Shown: piece after piece, positions 32,663 through 37,578 of the stretch
Layout of the letters: each line of letters begins with the position of its first letter
Numbering within the stretch: the first letter of the stretch is position 1
Assembly (NCBI GenBank): GCA_037178675.1
Contig: JAYMGJ010000698.1
Location: forward strand, 1 to 37,578
Source: Scleroderma bovista
Taxonomy: Eukaryota; Basidiomycota; Agaricomycetes; Boletales; Sclerodermataceae
DNA: 37,578 nt
Direction of reading: 5' to 3'
Translations under genes and position numbers: made by a program
Notes under the pieces: model-generated
Told to the model about the DNA's origin: nothing
What the model saw: only the letters and a program-made list of their open reading frames with translations
Databases searched by the model: none

Positions 32663-35227
32663 ATGTCTGATTCTGAATACAGCAGCAGCAACAGTGGTGG
32701 GGACTCCAATGGCTCAGGCCAAGGCAAGACCCCCCTCCAAAAAGATGAGGTCGCAATTATCCAGGGGAAATTGGAACAGTGGATGGGTGCTGATGCCACA
32801 AAGAGGAAGTCTATTTTCAAGGACATTGCGCACACTGTTCAAGGGCTGGAGGCCAACAGGACCCTCAAGAGTAACCAATGGGTGGTCAAGAAGAAGGTGA
32901 GTGCTTCCCCTGATTTAGAGGTGTTACCATAATGTGTCTTCATAGGCAATTCAGACGTGGCTCTATAACCACAGTTGTACCCGGAAGAAAAAGCAACTTG
33001 TCAAGTATGGCTGGAGATGGAATACCCGCATGGTGGTAGCACACCAACAGAAGGAGAAAATATATTCTTTACTGACAAGAGCTGGGCATGCACCGGGATC
33101 CCGAAAACCAGGTGCCAAGAAGAAAGCCCGGCTGAGGTAAACGGCGCCCGTGGATTAACCTCCCCTCCAATGAGGATGGGACGCTGTCCATCCCTGTCAT
33201 TCTCAATATGAATGCACAAGACAAGAAGGATGTCGTGCAGGCATTCATTGGTTTTCATTATGGTAATGTAAATAAGATCTGGAAATTAAAGACTAATGGT
33301 GTCCCACAGGAAAGGCTTGTGACCACCGAGATGTCACTGTTCCCTGGGCTGCCATTGCATTAGACCGCAGCATATATATCTCTGGCCGGTATTGGCCAAC
33401 CAATGTGGTGTTCAAGGAACCCTCTAGGCTTACAAACGAGGAGGCCACCACCATATTGGAGTGGTGGTGAGACAGGCAGGTTACTGATCCAACTGATACC
33501 TTCAGGTTCAAGAGATGGTTGGAATGTGATGGGTCAGTGCAATCCGTGGTTAGCCAATCCCGCCCCAGTTCTGCAAAGAGGGGCATCAAAAGCGGCAGGA
33601 AAGGTACAGATAATGTTATTGAATAAGAAACTACTAAGGCATGATTAGAACCTTCACCGGATGATGATGATGATGATGATGATGAAGAGGATGATGATGA
33701 GGGTGAGGAGGATGAGGAGGATGAGGAGGATGATGACAATGGTGATGAAGATGAAGATGCATTGCCACGGCAGGAAAGGCCCTGCGGCTCTGCAGCGGGA
33801 CACTCCGGCCAAAAAGCGCCAGTCCAGGGTCACAGGAAAGGTGAATATAATCATATTCAATACGCAACTACTGAGCCATGGTCAGAACCTGACATCATTA
33901 AAGATGACGACGTGGAAGCAGATGAAGAGGTATTGCTGTGGCACACAGGGCCCGTGGGTCCCTCCAGGGCCGGAGGCCACCCAAAGGACCTACACAGTGG
34001 CACAAATATTCATGGTAAGGATTTCCCTTCATGTGTCATAATATTGTTGATGTATGTTAGGAGGTGCTGACCCAGGATGTATGGGGGGTAAAGGACACTC
34101 AAAGGGAAAAGCTGGTGACAAAATTCCAGACAGTAAGTGGGAAAGTGTACTACCCTAGGAAGGTACTCTAACTAACATGCCAAGACTCCACTTTGGATGA
34201 AAGGGACAATGGTTCCAGAGGTGGTCACAATATCAAGGTTGGACCACCCAACAAGGCATATTTTATTCCTGCTGGATTGGATCAACATAAGGATGTTGAA
34301 CTGGTGAAACAAAAAGGTGAGAAATACATTATGTGACGGTGAAAATTGACAAACAATACTGGACGATATGCTTCATGCACCTGCAGATACGATGGTAAAT
34401 CATCCTGTGGTCGGTGAAGACCAAAGGTTTGTCTATTGTTATGTGGTCACACATTTATTAATAGTTAAACCTTTTATATATATTTGAAGAGAAACAACCT
34501 GCAGCAATTGGTAAGAATAGTCCTACAATTCAGCAGGAAACGTCGGTGCCTCCCCTTCCTGCCTCAGAGCTCGGAGCAGCTACACCAGGGGCCAAGACAA
34601 CAGGTAAGAGTATTGTGTGCTATTAAGCTTTCAATGTGTTTGATATATTACATAACTTCAGAGAAACATGGTGGGCTCCCAGGGAAAAGCACTGCTGCAC
34701 ATAGGACAAAAAATGGAGCTGCATCGGTCACCGCGGCTAAGACGGCAACCAAAATTAAAGGTACCAGTATTCTGATACAAACACATATCTTATCATACTT
34801 CTAAAATATGTTCAGAGAAAATATCTACGTTGGGTAAAAGTATTCCCGCAGCTCAGCAGGCAATCACTGGTCCTTCCAAAACCTCAATTGACCAGCCACA
34901 GGCTAAGTGAGGTGCCAAGATGACAGGTAAGTTTGTCATTGTGTATCTTATATATATAATATATATTTAAAACAACAATTCCCAGATGCCAGGAAAAGTA
35001 CTCGCGGGGTGCAGTTGGAAACCGCGGGCCCTGCCACCGGTGACAAGGGACCTCCTGGACAATCTGCCACAGAGCCTGCAAATTCAGACAACATTGCACC
35101 AATGGTTCCTGAGCCACCTACTGCCATGGCTGCACCTGCACAGCGGCAGTCCACCCGGCATAAGAGGCTTCCACCGCGGCTTGAGGACTACCTGGACAAC
35201 CGCATTCCAAAGAGATCCCAAAAGTAG
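32663..35227 (+). pseudogene. KDZ-linked accessory gene A, acidic protein, decayed
   Basis: Exon 1 (32663-32896) starts MSDSEYSSSNSGGD. Intron 32897-32945 leads to IQTWLYNHS, a motif seen in KDZ-linked mushroom proteins. Later blocks are PWINLPSNEDGTLSIPVI (about 33150), VPWAAIAL and WPTNVVFKEPSRL (about 33330-33430). An Asp/Glu-rich exon starts at 33657, and the end is RLEDYLDNRIPKRSQK, stop at 35225. Relatives have a longer segment between the first two blocks, so an internal deletion near 33130 is likely. An in-frame TGA lies at 33468. Two successive exon-intron units (about 33580-33660 and 33810-33890) are similar to each other, a tandem duplication. Several small 3-prime exons are uncertain. 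No enzymatic motif is seen; DNA or chromatin binding is only a guess. Confidence 0.6.
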
Positions 35228-35300
35228 TTACCATACATGCATGTAAATATATTAGTGAGAAAGTATTGTTTTCCAGTTCACTATATACAAGGGAATGTAA

Positions 35301-36827
35301 TTACAACATGGTAGGATCCAAGTCCTCCATATCATACATGCCATCGTCTGAGTCGGATCCCTCACCTTTGTCCATCTGCACCAGTCTCTCCCTCATCTCT
35401 GCATACTGTGCCCAGCCATCGACAAGCCTTCTCCATTCTCATGTCTCTTCTACCAACCTATCCACATATTGTTTGTACATGGCGACCATCGGTTTGTCAT
35501 AGAGGTCGTCCAGTTTGGTGACCCTTCCATCCTTTGGGTGAAATCTTGCAGCTATTTCACGGGCTGTTGTTACTATTTCATTGTAAGTATCAATACAATA
35601 TTATCCAATGAGAACTCACATTCATGCCGCGGCCCATTGAAACTACTGCCGTAGATGTCCATGTTGGCCATATTGTAGACCAACTGCCACCATTTATCTA
35701 TGGACCTGTGAGCTAACAGCATCAAATTCAAAGGCAAACTTACCCTCCGCAACTTTTGGACAGGTCACCTCATTCAGCTCAGTTTCCGGCACCTTTCCTT
35801 TCTCCAGCACTCTATTGTGCGTGGTGGGGCTGGTACCAATAACCCTTGGCCACTGGTCCTTGCGGGAAATTTGTTCCCTGTCAGTATTGCTATCAATAGT
35901 TGATGCAGGGTGTGGCGACATGGACATGGATGATTGAGTTAGTGGTGAGAGCGGTGTGGATAACCGGCAGAATATTTCTTGTGGTCTTTGGGGAGGGGGA
36001 GTCCATCCACCACTGTTGGTGGATGTGTCAGTATCCATGGAGACTTCTGATGGACTTTTTTGTATGGATGAAGGTGTTGGTACCTCTTGTAATTTGTTGT
36101 TAGGCCCAGGATCGCGGGGATGTGTCCCTGTTGGTGGGGGTGCAGGAGGATCCCAATCGGTAGTGGAGGATTGATCTTGTCGCAAGAATTGCTCCTGTTC
36201 ATCCTCACGAAGTGCGACTTCCAAGGCCGGGAGAATATTTGGACTTGTGCTGTGCACCGACATTGCAGCACCCTGGATCATATGCAGCCGGATGTGTGGT
36301 GGAGACCAACCCCCGCTGCTACTGGAACTTGCTGAAACAATTTTATAAGGTGCAATAAAGCCAACAAATAGAATACATACACGACCTACTCCGAGAAATC
36401 GTCATAGCTGCGGTCATGGAGGGCAGATGCTGTGTCGGAGACCCGCCTGTGCTCCTATCACTAGCTGCAAACATGAAATGAATTATAAAAAATATAAAAC
36501 AATAAATACATACCTGAATCCCTTTCAGACCTCGCGGAAGGACTATTTGGGACTTTGGTGCCCACCAGCATTGCAGAAACCGTGGTGGAGACCATCCAGT
36601 GCTACTATTGCTCGCTGCGAAGATTAGATTAGCAGTGCCTAATATTGAGAGAGAGATACAAACGGGAGGTGCGTGTAGTATTTCTCATGGGAGGTATCCA
36701 TCCTGGGCTACCGAATAAAGCTAATGAAAATAAGTTTGGGAGTTACTTTGAGGAGACTTGGATTCATAGACATACTTGAGTTGGCTGCACCATCATCTAT
36801 GAATCTCACATTCCTTTGCCCACTCAT
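35301..36827 (-). pseudogene. KDZ-linked accessory gene B, proline/serine-rich protein
   Basis: Exon 1 starts at ATG 36827 (MSGQRNVRFIDDGAAN). Next come three short exons that each begin with an AS(N/D/S)-type serine run and carry a GWSPP-like motif (near 36610, 36470 and 36330), apparently tandem exon copies. A long Pro/Ser/Thr-rich exon with GGWTPPPQRPQE follows (about 36330-35745). After short introns the C-terminus is conserved-looking: KWWQLVYNMANMDIYGSSF, then AREIAARFHPKDGRVTKLDD and MYDMEDLDPTML, stop TAA at 35301. One in-frame TGA (35439-35441) lies where ETREWRRL would be expected. Function is not recognised. It is convergent with accessory gene A, 73 bp apart. Confidence 0.6.
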
Positions 36828-37578
36828 GATGTAAATAGATGGAACGAGGTACAATGGAGTGCGAAGGCTGGGATGTACAGGTCCGGCATAAATATATATT
36901 GTATGGACTAGCTTATATAAGACATTTCCCGCAGGCACAATGACCCACATGATGTCATTGGTGGAATGCAGCCTGGAATGTATCTACAATGTGCCCATTA
37001 TTCCATATTTAGGTTGTAATAGGGCATCATCCGTGGTAATTATGTATAATATCACACGCAATATCCCAAATGTTATCCTCCAGGCAGATAGTGGTACATA
37101 TTACATATAATGGTAGGTATTTGACTATTTTACTTGTCCATTATGTGGTGGCCATGGCAGTCAAATTCTACTATTTACCTGTGAGCTGCGGTTTTACCCA
37201 TGGAGTGGACTCTGGTTTGATTTGTCTAACTTCATATTGTGTGTGAGATTGTGGTATTACTGTCTGTACAATTTGCCATTTTTTTCATGTAGTTTCAACA
37301 GTCTGAAGTATATATTATTTTCCCACGGTCAACAGAAGCAGATGAAATGTAATTATCTTCATATATTCATGATTGTCACGTGTTCTCTACCAGTATTATT
37401 CAACATGATATTTTGGAGGAGTAACATACAATTCTTACATACATTTATTTCCAGACATGTGGCAGGCTTCTCCAACATTCTAGGTCATTGGCCATCATTT
37501 CCACACGGTGTGACGTACTGCTGTCAATCTGACACCGCGGCCATAGTGGACCCTGGATGATGTAACCATAATAAATAT
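36828..37578. other. AT-rich region, no gene recognised
   Basis: Only short chance ORFs are present. One CCGCGG lies at 37535 and one CTGCGG at 37186. I did not find AGCCCA-type subterminal repeats here, so the right end of the KDZ element is probably beyond the window. Confidence 0.5.

Larger units (their letters stand above)
23552..37540. promoter_or_regulatory. Dispersed CCGCGG palindromes specific to the KDZ element
   Basis: CCGCGG starts at 23552, 23855, 24362, 25224, 26027, 26604, 29515, 30620, 30993, 34731, 35022, 35174, 35627 and 37535. Ten of the 14 are preceded by A. They fall in exons, introns (30620) and intergenic DNA alike. None is in LTR copy C and none in 1-22307. About eleven further sites are one CpG transition away (CTGCGG or CCGCAG), for example 25087, 25263, 30800, 33782, 36408 and 37186. 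The role is unknown; a protein-binding or methylation-related site is inference. Confidence 0.6.
22308..37578 (-). mobile_element. KDZ-superfamily DNA transposon, incomplete
   Basis: The region has a subterminal repeat array, a TET/JBP gene, a KDZ transposase and three further spliced genes. The KDZ superfamily (Kyakuja, Dileera, Zisupton) is known to be expanded in mushroom genomes and often linked to TET/JBP genes. The left terminus has been lost at the copy B junction and the right terminus is not recognised before the window ends. The strand given is that of the transposase. Copy C of the family-1 LTR (26822-29514) is an insertion in it. Confidence 0.85.

Noticed and set aside
33661..34041. 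ORF beginning with a run of methionines
   Set aside because: It is a frame-shifted reading of the GAT/GAG repeat; the in-phase reading is the acidic Asp/Glu exon of accessory gene A.
37220..37560. 112-aa plus-strand ORF near the right edge
   Set aside because: It is AT-rich with a cysteine/phenylalanine-heavy translation, no family features and no splice or start support.
1..37578. CRISPR array, rRNA or tRNA genes
   Set aside because: No regularly spaced identical repeats with unique spacers, no rRNA-like sequence, and no cloverleaf with A and B boxes was noticed. The genome is clearly eukaryotic.

Overview
This window looks like a transposon graveyard from a filamentous basidiomycete, most likely a mushroom-forming Agaricomycete. 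I find no host gene in 37.6 kb. The lineage call rests on a KDZ (Kyakuja-Dileera-Zisupton) transposase with a CxC2-type cysteine cluster, a TET/JBP-type dioxygenase gene beside it, many 45-100 bp GT-AG introns, and Copia and Ty3/Gypsy polyproteins of the type common in mushroom genomes. I did not identify the species.

Layout, left to right. (1) 1-1067 and 6863-8024 are one long LTR (family 1, copy A), split by a complete Ty1/Copia element at 1068-6857 with two LTRs, an AACTG target duplication, a tRNA-iMet anticodon-type primer-binding site and a single-frame polyprotein broken only by six TGA codons. (2) 8062-8705 is a probable solo LTR. (3) 9303-17294 is a decayed Ty3/Gypsy polyprotein (protease, RT, RNase H, integrase), itself hit by two solo LTRs (12990-13602 and 14892-15425) and containing a minisatellite. 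(4) 17295-20792 is a minus-strand Copia remnant carrying a 523-bp CACTA-like MITE. (5) 20793-22307 is a second family-1 LTR (copy B, inverted), sitting at a chimeric junction. (6) 22308-37578 is most of a large KDZ DNA transposon: a 310-bp-unit subterminal repeat array, a TET/JBP gene, an intact 231-aa gene of unknown function, the multi-exon KDZ transposase (interrupted by a third family-1 LTR, copy C, which itself contains a solo LTR), and a pair of accessory genes.

Two signals run across these parts. First, I count 20 in-frame nonsense codons in otherwise recognisable TE genes that are TGA, one TAG and no secure TAA. Many sit where the family carries arginine, as expected from CGA to TGA. 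All eight base differences between the two Copia LTRs are CpG versus TpG/CpA. This is what deamination of methylated CpG would leave. Second, the palindrome CCGCGG occurs 14 times in the KDZ portion and not once in the first 22.3 kb. Together with a TET/JBP gene encoded in the same element, this makes the KDZ element the part most worth following up.

How the genes may work together (inference): the KDZ transposase would cut and paste the element, the subterminal AGCCCA/TGGGCT array is a plausible docking region, and the TET/JBP enzyme could oxidise 5-methylcytosine on the element's DNA. The transposase copy here is inactivated; the visible TET/JBP domain and the 231-aa gene look intact.
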